Part shown: positions 1 to 13,071 of the stretch, piece by piece
Position numbering within the stretch: the first letter of the stretch is position 1
Layout: the number at the start of each line of letters is the position of its first letter
From: Panorpa germanica
Lineage: Eukaryota > Arthropoda > Insecta > Mecoptera > Panorpidae
Direction of reading: 5' to 3'
Assembly: GCA_963678705.1 (NCBI GenBank)
Contig: OY783213.1
Span: 15,318,451 to 15,382,450, forward strand
Length of the DNA: 64,000 nt
The notes under the pieces: model-generated
What the model saw: the letters and a program-made list of their open reading frames with translations, nothing else
The model's database searches: none
What the model was told of the DNA's origin: nothing
Position numbers and translations under genes: made by a program

Positions 1-142
1 CCATTCCATCACTCATAATGTTTTGTCCGTAAACTTCACAGATCTCACGATGAATATCGATCGGTTTTACGCCTTTAGCACTAAGAAATCATATAACAGC
101 CCGTACTTCACAATTGGCGGGACTCACGATTGTCGGAGGCAT
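1..142 (-). pseudogene. Broken N-terminus of a mariner-type transposase (runs off the left edge)
   Basis: Reading the minus strand from the ATG at 142-140 gives MPPTIVSPANCEVRAVI, then an in-frame TGA, then FLSAKGVKPIDIHREICEVY and GQNIMSDGM up to the window edge. This is the helix-turn-helix DNA-binding start of mariner/SETMAR-type transposases (family pattern: IR..I.FL..K....DIHR.ICEVYG...MSDG). The TGA replaces one residue early in the helix, so this copy is not functional unless it is read through. The rest of the element lies outside the window, so its length and terminal repeats cannot be judged. The identification rests on my recognition of the family motif. Confidence 0.8.
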
Positions 143-1502
143 CTTAAACACTCAGTAAACAACGTATACAATGAAGAATCAGACTGTAATGGCTGTAGAA
201 AAGTAGATTAAGGTACAGGCTTTCATGTAAAAATAAAATTATTGCGATATCTTTGCACGTCTTTTTTTAATTCCAAAACGGTTCTTACTTAAAAAACACG
301 CATCGTATAATTGATTGACAACCTGTTACCAGGTAAAAGACTACAATTCCTTGATGAGGTAATTAATATCATATACGTCAAAATATTTCACGTAAGCAAA
401 TAAACCATTCCTAGAAATAACATACAACACATAAAAACATATTTCTTTCTTTTGTAAAAAATACAATTGTTTGTGTCTATGGGTGGTAGTTGGGTGTCTT
501 TCTTTATTTATTTCCATGCAAACATTGTTAGTAGTCAAGTTGCACTTTCGCGAAGTCTTTGACTTGTTAAATAGGTCAACGACTACTGGATTGCCCCCTA
601 TTGACACAATTGTATACTAAAATACAATTATCATGAACCAAAATAGTCTGCCACTGAATGGGGCTTTGTATTTACTAACAAAACATATGCAAAACGTACA
701 GTCACATTCATAAAGCGATTTAGGTTAAATCAAATATGAGATAACTAAATCATGTTCGTGAAATTTGAAGGACTCGTCTCATTTTTAAGTGTTAATTAAC
801 ATGTAGTCGTCAAATTAAGAAATAAAAATATTTAGAACATCAGTGATTCATTAAAGATTCAAAGTTAGAGAGAAAAATTTAAACAGAAAGTAAAGGAGAT
901 GCATACTGATGCTTCAGTTATTGTTGTGAAAAATGAAAAATAATCTCGATTACTTATTTCTTTTGTGACGTCACAAGCAAAGTTATCACAAGCGGCAAAA
1001 CTGAAATTGAAATTTTAAGTAGCTAAATTGTCGTCAACTTTTATATGTATTTAAACATATAAAAACGCTAATGGACATATATTAATCTATATTTCAAGCA
1101 ATAATTAAAAAAACGACCCCTAGAATAAGACCATTGCAAACATATTTTATAGAACTTCTTTATCTTATCTTATCAATGTCGACAGATTTTGGCAATATCA
1201 GAAATTAGTATTAAATTTCCTGTAGGGCCTTATTCTGTAAAGTATTTCCACCCGTGAAAAAATTTGATCGCTGTAAAATGACGTCACAAAAGTTTTTATT
1301 TGGTATTCTGTATTTGGTATTCTAAGAAATTTCCATAGATTTTATTTTTGTCGCTGGAAAAAAATCGACCAAATTGACTGTGACTTTAAAATTTTTCATC
1401 GCTGTATTTTTGAGAATTGTCGAAACAATTTGAACTATAATTTGAATTTCAGTTTAAATTTTTTAATATACAGTATTTAAGTGTATTTTATTTAATATGT
1501 TT
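143..1502. other. Intergenic or intronic AT-rich DNA, no gene seen
   Basis: No coding exon with plausible splice sites or recognisable protein is seen on either strand. Short open frames here look like chance. Positions 1230-1440 carry related phrases (atcgctgta occurs twice), which may be remnants of an old element. Confidence 0.4.
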
Positions 1503-1867
1503 ATAAATGATTTCGCATTTGCTGTAGTTGGAGGATTTTGCGAAAAAGTAGAAAAGAAGTTAGTATTTATATGAATATAATACATCAGAAAGTGAGGTTA
1601 TGTTGTTTGTCAATTATTGCTTCAGGAAAATTACGGTAAGATAATTATTCTTCAAATTTATTCTTTATAATTCTTAATTTTTGAAGGCAATACTTTAATA
1701 TAAATCTTTATTTAGCTTTTATGAAGAATTTGAAATTTCACCGACATACCAGAATTTATTACGTAACGAAAGAAACATTTCAACTCTACCTTTTCAAAAT
1801 TCCGTGGAACAGACGCAGAGAGTTCGCAGAATACTGGTATATCCACCTAATCTGTTAAAAGAGTAAT
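1503..1867 (+). other. Possible degenerate coding fragment with splice-like borders
   Basis: A stretch starting after an acceptor-like tatttag at about 1711-1718 reads open for about 49 codons to a TAA near 1867 (SFYEEFEISPTYQNLL and on). It is rich in charged and polar residues like a real protein. About 100 bases upstream, cttcaggaaaattacg is followed by gtaagat, a good donor. I do not recognise the protein. It could be an uncharacterised exon, a transposon relic or chance. Confidence 0.2.
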
Positions 1868-4800
1868 AAAAATCAGACCTACCAAGGTCATCTTCTAAGT
1901 TGTTTGTTACTAAAGTAAAATAAATATGTCAAAGCCACTTATTTTAGCAAAAAGAAAAATATAAATGCGAAATGGTAATTAAAATTCTTTGATTGGATAT
2001 ATGCTTGACGTACTTTTATTGCTGTGATTTTACTAATTATTATTGATTCATTGATAAGAAATTAAATTCATAAAACATTTTTATTGCATTAATTAGTAAT
2101 TTTATGATTTGAAATGAATACCAACCAAATTAATGTATTACTAGAGCAGAATAACATACTCGTACATTAGTCTAAGATCCTACACCTACGTTATTTTAGA
2201 AAAGATGAAATTTTAGAAATTCACAGCTTAAAAATATTCATAAGTTAGTCCAAAAAATGGAGCATCTGATCTTAGAGATCTGAGCTTATATATATGCTCT
2301 AAGCATCTGATTTACTTTTGCTCTTGCAAAATAAATAGTTTCAAAATAATTACATTTTAATCTGTCAAATAGTCGCTAGCAATAACAATGCTTTTTAATT
2401 TTAAGTATCTTTAAATTCGTTTTGTTCATATGACGTTTGGAACCCATAAAAATTGTCAACATTAGTAGCACCTCGTCGGTAATATAACTAGTATTGAAAA
2501 TAAACAACCGACGGGCAAAACAACGTTAGTTGGAATCTGTTTTGAGTCACTAGTTAAACTAAATCGATTACTACACAGATTTATTAGTTTCTATTAATAA
2601 GCATACAGCATACACCTATTTAAATCGGTAGATTATTTTGTAGCTTTTAATTATTGGTTATTGTTAATCGATATAATGGTTTTCCAGGCAGGTGGAACCG
2701 CGACACGAGGCTTTTATAATCATTAAATGAACGTACGAGTAACATTATATTCCCAGTACATGTATATTATTATTTTCTTTATCAACTAACGTGATATGAT
2801 ACCTGGTATGAATTTGTTGATTGTTATTTTCAATTAATTTCTCATGTTCTCGCGAGTACACTCTGTGAGAAATACAATCCATTAATTTACTGTATAACCG
2901 CGGTGTTAAATTTAATGTGTTGCGTAATTTAAGCCGGTACCAAACGATACTACGAACACATTCCAACGTTGGACGCATCGTGTGGTCGATGCTGTAAGTA
3001 TATGTCTAACGTTCTCTTTAGAAGAAGTTCGGGCTGTTGTCGGCCTTTTGACTCGCGTAAATTTTTTTTGAGCATACTTGATCCACATGTCATGCACTGA
3101 TGCACACGAATCGTCCAACAAAGGAAGGGTTTATACTTGAAAGTTTATTTATTTACTTGAAAGTTTTTATTAAACAGTGTCAGTGCCAATAATATGAACA
3201 AATTAATAAAATAAATAAATCATTCAGATCAAACATTCGTTCCACCGTGTAGTAGAAAACTTTCCATGTCTCTCTTCCAATATTTGACACACACATTTGA
3301 ATCAAACGTTCACCGCACGTTTGGAGCAGGATTGGCATTAGAGAGGGTGAGAGGAAATTAATGTAAGTTGTTTTTTTTCTTAATAATAAGCGAAGCGAAT
3401 TTATATCCGCGCGATTTTAATTCGCAGCGCGAACTTAACCTTATGAAATAGTACACATACTTCATAACTAATAAGTTGTCATATAAGGAAGTTTGTAACA
3501 CCGGAAGTTAAACAATTAATAAATAAAAATGCTAATGAATCAAATAAAGATTTCTGAAATTAATTTTATGAATATAAAGTATATACAATACACTAATAAG
3601 ATCCTAAAATGACATCCCTTATTGCAAATCTCTAAACTTATACGCAATTCGTATGTCTAAACAATCAAACAAAAAAACAAAAACAGAAGATTTAATTCTG
3701 GCGATAGTCATAATAATAATGCATGATAATTGAAAAAAAATATGATTAATCATTTAAAAAATAGAATAATTATCGTATTACATAACGTTATGCAATAATT
3801 GTTTATGAAAACAGAAATATTTAATAATGTTATTCTATAATTAACTTCCTGTGTACATATTGTACAGATGTTGTAGCAGCGATTGTGTATGTGTGTGTGT
3901 GATAGAATGCATGAATAGTTGTTATACAAACATCAAACTTGTTACATAATATAGAAACTATATAGAAGGCAAACTGTATAAAAAATCGTCAACGTTTTTT
4001 AGCACGCACTGCGTACGCAGATTCATGAACCAGCGGACCAAATATATTGCTTCGGAACAGATAGTTGCTTGCAGCAATTGATTTCCTAAAGACATTACCA
4101 ATTTTGAATTTGTAGCCTTTCAATTCTTACTTCAATACTTTTACTACCCTTCACATTTTGTTAAAAGGCTTTAAATCAATGTCATAAAGCAGGATTCCGC
4201 GAACTTTTTTGAGAATTACATACAAAATTTCAGATTGATTTATAGGTTAGATTTAATTTGACAGCTATTAGTTCTTTTAAGTTTCCTAAAAATTAAAAAA
4301 GGCTCTCACTCAAAAAAAATCATCCATAAGTTGAAATCTAACTATATCCTGGCAGGACCTCGGTTACGAAACCCAAAATATGAACCTCAAAAACAATACT
4401 ATGCCATTAAATGAATCACACAAAATTTTGAGGTTAAGTTTATTATTTCTTTGGAAACCCCACAAGAGAGGTGCATGATCCCATAAACTATTTAAACTCT
4501 TGTTATGTCTGGAATTGTCGTAAGTAGAAACTGCAGATGTTAACATAAATTATTTTTATCGTCTTAATTTTGCATATTAAATCAGTAAAAGAAGCACGTA
4601 ACGTTTAAATGCATAATTCAATTTAAAATAGCGTCTATATATTTTTATCTCTTTCTATCTGTATTAAGAGTCAAGTCCAGAAACAGAGACAGAAAGAAAT
4701 ATGAACAATAAATGTAATTATAAAGTGAAGTTTATGAACCTATTAAGTACTGCAAATTAAATGAGCAACATGACAAGATTATATTATATTAAGAGGAAAT

Positions 4801-7416
4801 AAAACTAAAGTTGTTTCCACTGCAGAACAAGCAATTGTTTATGCCGATTCATGTTTATGCGGCAATTTAGTTATATTTAAATTATAATTGCGTCGATTTA
4901 TTTATTTTATTTAGATCCTTAGACCTCATCTATTTCCAAAAGTACTTTCTGCTCTCTCCCTTCATTTTCCCTAGTCCATCATTCTCACCGTTTCCTCACC
5001 TCTTGTCTTCTTTGTCTCCTCTCGACAAACCCTCTATTATATTTTCACTATACTTCTTCCCTTCTGTCTTCATTTTCACTTCTCCCGCCTTTTACGTCTA
5101 TCACTCTGTTTCGTTTGTCCGACCATTGAGTTGATACTAGGAAAAATATTCCCTCCACATTCACATTGTGGTTTGGAATGGCAACAAGGTGTTCGCATGG
5201 TTTTATTAGACATCACTCCTGATTAATATTACTTCTGCTATGGCGTTCCTTCTCTTTCCTCGTTCCTTTTCTCTATTTCCGCCATCCACCTCTTCCCTTC
5301 ACTGCCTCCCTTGACTCACACGTGGCAAACACATTTGAATCAAACGTTCACCGTATCGTTTGGTACCTGCTTTATTGGTATACGGACCGTGCGAGCTATA
5401 CTCTACTCTTTTCATCGCATCACAAAATTCTGTGAATTATTTTTTTAGTAATAAAAATGTATTTTAACATATATAGTTACATAAGTTTGACTATTCCTAT
5501 AACCCCATGACATTGTTCTTTACAAACGAGTAATAATATTTACCACAAAATACAATTATATTATATAACTCATTTCTGTGTAATTCCTTATTGTCTTATT
5601 GTGTAATAATTCCCTGATGTAACAACATACAATTAAAGGATTATAAGATGTGTAATGTTCAGATTATTTCAGATATAATATACTACGTTCTTACTTACAC
5701 GCGATGATTACAGGTTACTTATTGCATTGTTTACATCATTGTGAAGATACTAGTACGATGTGTGAACAATTGTTTTGATAACCTATGTACTCTTATAAAT
5801 AAACACAAGTGGCGAATGTCAGAAGTCTGCTATTAACCTTGACTACTGGAAAAAATAACCATGATAACGAACGAATTAAAAATTTCATGAATAATTCAAG
5901 AAATAAATATAGAACCCAAGATCAGATTCGTGTTAATACCTCGAAATGGTCCTCGAATGGACCCAATGGTCATTGGGTATTTTCCAATTAGAGCACAATG
6001 CCAATGAATAAAAAAATGATTCTACTTCCAACGATAGTTATTGATGTTGTGAATAACATATTAAAATTTCATACGATTCAGTTGAATAGTTTTTTTTTTC
6101 TACAACATCATGCCGAAAAAAGTAGTTTTGAAATAAATAAGATTAAAGTTTTAAGTATGCAATGGCTATATTGGTATATGCTACAACGGCTGTAGAAACG
6201 AACTAGTTTAAAACAGTGGTGTATTGAGAAACATTGAAATATAAGTTTGCTCTCATTATAAATTGTCCTAATGCGAAACTATTTCAATACACCCTTCTGA
6301 TAATAGTCTGTTCTTTAAAGCTTCTCTCTTGCATTACATCCGACTTGTTCAGTTAATATGTAGTCGCACTAGACACATTATCAATAAATAAAGCTTCCAT
6401 TTTAATGTTTGTCAATATACCACTGAGCGGTACAAGTATGTATTTAGACCAAAGTGCCGCCGTTCCGTTTATACGGATGTTGCACATATCCGAGCAAGGC
6501 TGGGAAACATACAATTACGTGTAAAGGAAGGCGGTACTGTGATCTACATCCGTATGAACTATAAAATGAACACGGACATATAAACTGAGAATATTTTTCA
6601 CAATAATAATGTATTGATAAGTATTAAAGTACAAACTTCCTCTTATGATAAAGTGTGGTTAATAAGAAATAACTCCAATAGACGCTACTGAATAAGTAGG
6701 ACGTTGTAAGGAGTTTCTTCCAGCGTAGGAGCACCCTAAGGGATGTGTTTTACGTAACAACTACTGCGTATTAGTGATAATGTCCATACACGAATATATT
6801 TCCAAGGAAAATATCACCTAAATATCTGGTTCTAATCGATATGTATGCCGGCCGGCAGTGACACACATTCATAGTCACATGTAAAAAATGTCAGTGGTAA
6901 AAACCCAGAGTTTTCAACTTCAAAAGAAAACCACAAACATTGACAGCGTGTAATTAATGTACCCAGCCCCGGGATTAAGCCTACACCTTGGACAAAATAT
7001 TAAAAAAAATGTACGCCAAAAATCATGCTCAAAAAATTGAAACACGTCGATATGTGATTAATTTTATGAACCAAATATGACTGTAATTTATTGATATGTG
7101 TCAGATTATATTATAGATCCTATAACAATATCAAAAATATTGCTGTCAAAGTTTTCTTATTGCATTATTATTTTCTATTCAAAAATATTCTTTGCCAAAT
7201 ATGCATTTTAAATCAGATATTGGCAAATACCCAATGACAGTTACAATCTGATATTATTTCATACAGATTATCAAACAATATTTTGTTATTTTACACAAAT
7301 ACAATATTATACAGGGTGTCCCGTAAGTATCACACATTCTTGTAGAGGAGATAAGACTGCGTCAAGAGAAACCAAAATATCAAAATGTTTCCTTGATAAA
7401 AACCTCCCCGTTTTGA
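1868..7416. other. Gene-poor region with short repeats, no gene seen
   Basis: No convincing coding sequence is present; the open frames of 60-77 codons match nothing I know. A GT-rich microsatellite is at 3884-3901. A perfect 24-base repeat (cacatttgaatcaaacgttc and four more bases) occurs at 3292-3315 and 5330-5353. Next to the second copy, gtatcgtttggtacc (5353-5367) is the exact reverse complement of 2936-2950. These may be parts of an old transposon. The region probably lies in or beyond the long first intron of the sphingosine kinase gene. Confidence 0.4.
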
Positions 7417-7671
7417 CCCAGTAAACAATTTGGTAAAGTGATTTGTTTTGTAACGTTTCTATCACTATTTCACTTCAATTATAGCTCACATCAACTTTAC
7501 TTTCATTTGTATTCCGTAAGGTGGAGTGGTTTCGTCATTTGCAGCCGATAAAATAGATATTTTATATGAACGACTGTGAGAAACTGATCTGTAAATGAAC
7601 TTTTTTATGACATATAAAGGTCTTGCGCATCTTCAATATAATGGTGAAGTAAATCCAAAATGTTTACTGGG
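7417..7671 (+). mobile_element. Small TIR element (MITE), CCCAGTAAAC family, copy 1
   Basis: The element begins cccagtaaac (7417) and ends gtttactggg (7671), a perfect 10-base terminal inverted repeat. It is 255 bp long and has no coding capacity. Its interior matches the reverse complement of 56077-56336 over nearly the full length, for example acgtttctatcactatttca and gccgataaaa. No clear target-site duplication is visible. A non-autonomous DNA transposon is the simplest reading. Confidence 0.75.
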
Positions 7672-8109
7672 GAAGATATTTGGGCTTTTGTAAATTATCG
7701 GAAAATTGTTACTTTGTATCGAATTTTTTGGTTATAGTACTCTTTTATGACCGTTTTTATGGCCTACCATTGATGTCAATTATGACTGGATACATTATAT
7801 TTTTACCAAGCCTACGATAAGGTTATTCCGATACTGTAGGTTAGGGCAGAGGTGCGGCTTTGCCTGCAAAAATACATTTTCACGGTTCTAATCAAAAGAT
7901 AAAGTTTTACAATAAAATAAACTTATTAAATTAGCTGGAGCTATAAAAAACAAAAGGTGTACCTTGAGCATATACATTTCTTTGGAAACTTTAATTACAT
8001 TAACCGAAAGGTAGAAGTTAGTAGCGCAACTGTAAGCGATTGTGTAGGTCCAGGAGTACATCTGCATTATACCCGGTTAAATACAAATTGGTGTGTATAA
8101 CCTTAGGAA
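7672..8109. other. Spacer, nothing recognised
   Basis: AT-rich DNA between two transposon copies, without open frames of note. Confidence 0.4.
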
Positions 8110-9343
8110 AATGGGCTTGTGTACTCATATTTAAGGGTCAATTTTTCAATTTTTGATTGAAATAGATGTTAATAAATGTATGTTGTCGTTTTTATTTTAA
8201 TAAATATCTAAATGTTGAGAGAGATATAGCAATTATAAATTTGAATTGTGGTTTTAGCGCTACAGATGTCGGTCATATTTATGACGTAACATGTCTGTAC
8301 TATTAAGGGTAGGTCCGTTATTTTTTCTATGGATAAGAGCTCTGTAAAGAAGTAGCAACTTAGCAGACGTGATGTCACATGTGTTGAAATGTTCTATAAC
8401 GTTCAATTCTTTTAATAATTGAAGGGACACAATGACTTTTTAATTGTTAATATCTTCTAAAATATAGCGAGCTATTAAAAAATAATTAGACATTTGAAGT
8501 ACTGGTAGCCAACTTTATCGCTAAACATTTTCTGCTTTACGTACTAAAATAATTAATCAAATTAAACTAATAAAATTTGTATACCCAAAAAAAAATTAAA
8601 TAATTTAAAGAAAAGGAAAAAAAACTTTTTCAAGGTAAATATATTAATTTATCATAACGAAACCGTGATGGCACTATGTCGTGGCACATTTACGCCACTG
8701 GTTAAATCAAAATTAAAAATTAATTATTAATTAGGTACGATTTAAGAATAATCAATGAGCAATTCTTTCAATATTTACACACGTTTTGCTAATTACGATG
8801 CTAATCGAATAAATTGTAGGCTGAAGATATTATTATCATTATCAGCAATATCAAGATGACCTTGGATATGAGTGTTTTAAGTGATTCTATTATTTCTGTA
8901 ATTGTGTTAATTTATTGTATTCATATAATAATATATACGGTTTGCATACAATAAATAACAATATAAATAAACATTAAAGGGGATCGGTTCATTGGTGATT
9001 TACTAAAACCTGCTAAAACCAAACGACTAACATTTAGTTAACATTGATCTATTCCAGATGGCTTGTCACCTACTTCGTTTGATATTTTGATATATAAAAC
9101 ATATAGCAAAGATTTATGAGCTGTAAGGTTAGTAGCGGTTATGATGTCACATGCATTTGGAATGTGTACAAAGTTGAATCGCTTTAATAATTAAAGAGAC
9201 AAAATGACTTTTTTAATTGTTAATATCTCTTAACATATAAGAAGTTATTAAATAAATAATTGAACATTTGAGGTTCTAGTAACCCATTTTATCAATATAT
9301 AGTACACTTTTATAGAAATTAAGACATAGGACACAAGCCCATT
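8110..9343 (+). mobile_element. Composite of two partial copies of the aatgggcttgtgt TIR element
   Basis: The left end aatgggcttgtgt at 8110 opens a copy that matches the complete element at 52206-52663 (reverse orientation) until about 8530, including cactt-free phrases such as taattgttaatatct. About 540 bp of unrelated DNA follow. A second partial copy from about 9075 repeats the right half (ctttaataattaaagagaca, tgacttttttaattgttaat) and ends acacaagcccatt at 9343. Thus the left part lacks its right end and the right part lacks its left end. The structure suggests an insertion or unequal exchange between two copies. There is no coding capacity. Confidence 0.7.
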
Positions 9344-9996
9344 GGAAATAAAACGTTGTATATTAGATAAAATTGTATAAGTAACAGGTAACTTTTATTA
9401 TGTTAGAAAACCATAAATATACATAACTGTGTTTATGGATTGGCAGTTTAAGTGACAGTCCTATATGTCAGTTACACCACTATAGAAATTAACACCCGAA
9501 GAATGTATTTTAAGATATTCTTTTAGAGATTACACAAATCTACATAGGATAGAATGACATTTTTCCAAAATTCACGATTAACAAAACGTACAACACTGGA
9601 AATAAGTTAATTATTGGAATATTAAGGCAGTGATTTCCCCCGATGGCTAGTTTCATTTGTTTTGCCTTCCTCAAAGATTAAGGAGTACTTTTAGTTTCAC
9701 ATCACTTTTACAGATCACTGAATAGGAACCTACCCTAGTCTAAACACGGTCCTGCTATTTTGTAAACATATGACAGAACACAATAACAAAGAAGTTAGGA
9801 GATGTGACAAATTAAATGTAGGATAATTTCTGTTTGTTGTCATATGTGTTTTGCTTTTAAATACATGCTAACTAATCTTTTATATTATATTATAATCTTT
9901 TTAATGTAGAAAAAGAATCTTCTAAACCATGCATCGTAGTTCAGAAAACACATTGATTATAAATAGAGTTAAAATAATATAAAAACAATAACTCAC
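9344..9996 (-). other. Start of the first coding intron of the sphingosine kinase gene
   Basis: The donor GTGAGT (9996-9991, minus strand) opens an intron that runs left. No following kinase exon is found between here and the left window edge, so the intron may be more than 9.9 kb long and include the transposons listed above. Confidence 0.6.
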
Positions 9997-10943
9997 TCAT
10001 AGAGATGACTGATTGTTTTCGCAAGTCCATTTCCAGATCCGCATGGAATTATCCCTACACTAATTTCTTCGACAGCTCTTTTCCAGTCAGGTCGTTCGAA
10101 CAATCCATTCAACACCTCGTAGTATATTCCATCACCTCCAACAGCAGCGATTCCTCGCCAAGAGTAAACATCACGAAGTCGAACAAACTCTCTAGCAAAA
10201 TGCGCCCTTTTTGTGACATGTAAATCAAAAGGCATCTCAGCCTCTGCAAGCAAGGGGGCCACACGTTGTTGAAATAACTCCCGAGCTCTACCAGGTCCAG
10301 ATTTAGGATTTAGTAAAACCAAAAGCTTGCGGTTGTCACTTGGAGTATATGACAGGCTCACAGGTATATCACGCACAAGACATTTTACTGCAGCTCGCCA
10401 CCTCTGGGCTTCCTTATTATTTTCTTCATATTTATCAAACGATCTGAACCTTAACGTTATAGTTGTCCGTTCTCTCCTACCTCCACGTCTATTGTGTTTT
10501 AGAATATATGCATAAATATACAAATAAGCACTGACATCATTTTCATCTTGTTCTCCAGAATTCTCTTCAACAACCCTTAATGAATGAGGGTTTGTCAAAG
10601 AGCTACAGACGCAGGACCCGGCACCGGCAGTCCGACGTTTACTTCTCATGCACCTACAACCTATAATGTCACGGAGCAAAATTGTCTGTTCTTTTGTAGC
10701 TCCATTACTTTCTTTTCTTAAACTTAAACCTTTTTCTGTTAAACGCACTTTAAACACGGTATTTTTCTTTGATAAAATATAAAATGTCTCTTCTAACAAC
10801 ACTCCCACATTAGGGCTCGAGATATCCCGATCCCCCGAGCCCAAAGAGACATCCTGCATCTTCGCTGTTTCTCCCATAACTAAACTGTAACTTGCCGTAT
10901 GCGCCGTGTGGTGTGGACTCGCTGAATTCATGTACAAACACAA
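9997..10943 (-). CDS. Sphingosine kinase, first coding exon (partial gene)
   Basis: This lipid kinase phosphorylates sphingosine to sphingosine-1-phosphate. The exon encodes about 315 residues, roughly the N-terminal half of the protein. After a basic PH-like region it shows the diacylglycerol-kinase-type catalytic core: LLVLLNPKSGPGRA near residue 212 (nucleotide binding), AAVGGDGIYYEVLNGL near residue 270 (the GGDG signature) and GIIPCGSGNGLAKT close to the exon end. The GGDG and PCGSGN motifs together identify sphingosine kinase rather than ceramide or diacylglycerol kinase. The exon ends in ...CTATGA before a GTGAGT donor. The remaining catalytic half and the C-terminal domain lie outside the window. 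The most upstream ATG is used; ATGs at codons 5 and 23 are alternatives. It lies head-to-head with RpL18. Insects often have two such kinases and I cannot tell which this is. Confidence 0.9.
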
Positions 10944-11877
10944 ACAAAATTAAATAATATTACGTCATAGATTGCGTGATTGCTATAGACATACGTTTGT
11001 AGTTTTGGTTTCTTGGGTACTTATTTTTAGGATATCACTTATGTCTATTCCTAGTGCAACATAGATGCTGCTTAAATTCTGTTCTATTCATATAAAAATA
11101 TTCTATAAATATTTTTTCTTGCATTAAAACTATCGCATCTTTATTAAATGTATAACTATCGTTTAAAAATATTAATTTAATAGATATTTCAATTTTTTTA
11201 ATTGTTTAATTATAATTTAATTTTACATTTAAACTATATTTCAAAATAATGTTTGGAGCAATGTTTTCTTCGAGTTTTTTTCAATAGCAATAATCTGAAA
11301 AATTCAAATATTTCAATTTCAAATACATAACTGAAAATTTTGAAAATCTTCAATTTTTCTATTATTTTATGAAGTTAATCTGCTAAACACTGTACTCTAA
11401 ATTTCGAAAATAGAATTAAAACAATTAATTGCAATTAATTAGTTAATTATAATTATTATTATTTTTATATTAAGGGTTTATATTATATAATTATATAAGT
11501 TCTTTGTAATTTAGATACGGTTTATCTAATTAGTGTAAATTTAGAGTATAGTAGATTAATTTGCTGTACCACATTTTTTAAATAACATGTTTGCATGCCA
11601 TATGCAAATTTATAAAATGACATTAATCAATATTTGTTCGCTTAAACACACACTGAAATATATTATAAAAATCTAACATTATTTAAATTGGTTTCAATTA
11701 TTTAAAAGATTATTTTAAAATAAATTTGTTTATTTTATTATATTCTGTAATACTGCTATTTTATTTTTATGTTGGTAAGGTATACATGTAAAGTTAGCGA
11801 AATTAGAGTTCATAACTACACGTTACTGTCGTTCGTTCATTTTGTATAAAAGATCTTTTTGATATACAGGATTTGCG
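10944..11877. promoter_or_regulatory. Shared upstream region between sphingosine kinase and RpL18
   Basis: This is 934 bp of AT-rich DNA between two divergent start codons, so it must hold the core promoters or 5' leaders of both genes. Pyrimidine-rich tracts just before the RpL18 ATG (ctgtcgttcgttcattttg, about 11827-11845) resemble the start-site context typical of ribosomal protein genes. No TATA box can be assigned with confidence in DNA this AT-rich. Confidence 0.4.
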
Positions 11878-12993
11878 ATGGTAAGACGTTTTAACATGCT
11901 GTATTTTTTTCATTTTTAATCATCCACCGTATATAAATATTTTATGAAATAAAAGTGTATATATTTTGTAAATTATAAGTGAAAGAATATTACTAAAGTG
12001 TGATTTTTGTTATTAGGGTATTGATATTAACCATAAGTACGACCGCAAGGTTCGCCGTACTGAACCCAGGTCTCAGGATGTATACCTCCGTCTGCTTGTT
12101 AAAGTAAGTTCTATTTTCTTATTAGGATCTTTTTGTAAAAATGTTATTGATAATTGTTTCAAAGGAAAACCATTTTACCGAAGTTTTTGGAAAATGTGTA
12201 CTCTTTTTACTGTCTTAACGCTTTTTTGAGGTTATGATACTGTACCAAGTAATTTTGTTTTTCTAATGTATTCTGAATAGTGCAGTTTTTTGCACGTTGT
12301 TTATTAACAGTAAACAAGATAGTGATAATGTACATACTTCTCCAATTATTTATAAACCTTAAATAAAATTTCCTAGCATTTCAAATCAAACAAACAAGAA
12401 CATGCATGACATGTGAAAGTATTTACATGTTCTTAAAGGAATTGGATTTTTAACTAACATTATCTAGTATTTCAAATTGTATACACTCGTTAACTCAATC
12501 TAATATTTTGTTATAGTTGTATCGCTTCTTGGCTCGTCGTACTCAAGCTAAATTTAACAAAGTTGTCTTGAAACGTTTGTTTATGAGCAAGATTAACAGA
12601 CCACCAATCTCTGTAGCCAGAATAACCCGTTTGATGAACAAACCAGGTCGTGCAGGACTCACCGCCGTTGTTGTTGGATCTGTAACTGATGATGCCAGAA
12701 TTTTCAAACTTCCTGCATTAACTATCTGTGCTCTACACGTAACAGAAAAGGCCCGTGCAAGAATTCTTAAAGCTGGAGGTCAAATTATCACATTCGATCA
12801 GTTGGCATTAAAAGCTCCAACTGGCAAAAAGACAGTGTTGATGCAAGGACGCCGTAACGCACGTACAGCTGTGAGACACTTTGGACCAGCTCCTGGTGTA
12901 CCACACTCTCATACTAAACCATACGTCCGTTCCAAGGGACGTAAATTTGAACGTGCTCGTGGGCGCAGGCGTAGTTGTGGATACAAGAAGTAA
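11878..12993 (+). CDS. RpL18: Ribosomal protein eL18
   Basis: This is a structural protein of the large cytosolic ribosomal subunit. There are three coding exons: 11878-11880 (the ATG alone, followed by gtaag), 12017-12103 and 12517-12993. They join to a protein of 188 residues starting [20 protein letters not shown] and ending in a basic tail [11 protein letters not shown]; eL18 proteins are normally about 188 residues. Conserved stretches include [28 protein letters not shown] and [13 protein letters not shown]. An intron directly after the start codon is common in animal ribosomal protein genes and fits regulated, high expression. The gene converges on folliculin. I looked in the introns for a box C/D snoRNA and found no convincing one. 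Confidence 0.97.
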
Positions 12994-13071
12994 ATATTAT
13001 TTTAATTATACCCAAATAGTTTTCGAAGGTGTTATAATTTCAGTTATTAATATAAATGTAATCTTACAATT

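Noticed and set aside
2745-3121. Two overlapping minus-strand open frames in the left desert
   Set aside because: No recognised protein; they overlap each other in different frames and include the repeated motif near 2936, so they are probably element remnants or chance.
12104-12516. Box C/D snoRNA in the RpL18 intron
   Set aside because: A tatgata and a ctga occur, but the C box does not fit RTGATGA, no terminal stem is visible and no guide element can be assigned.
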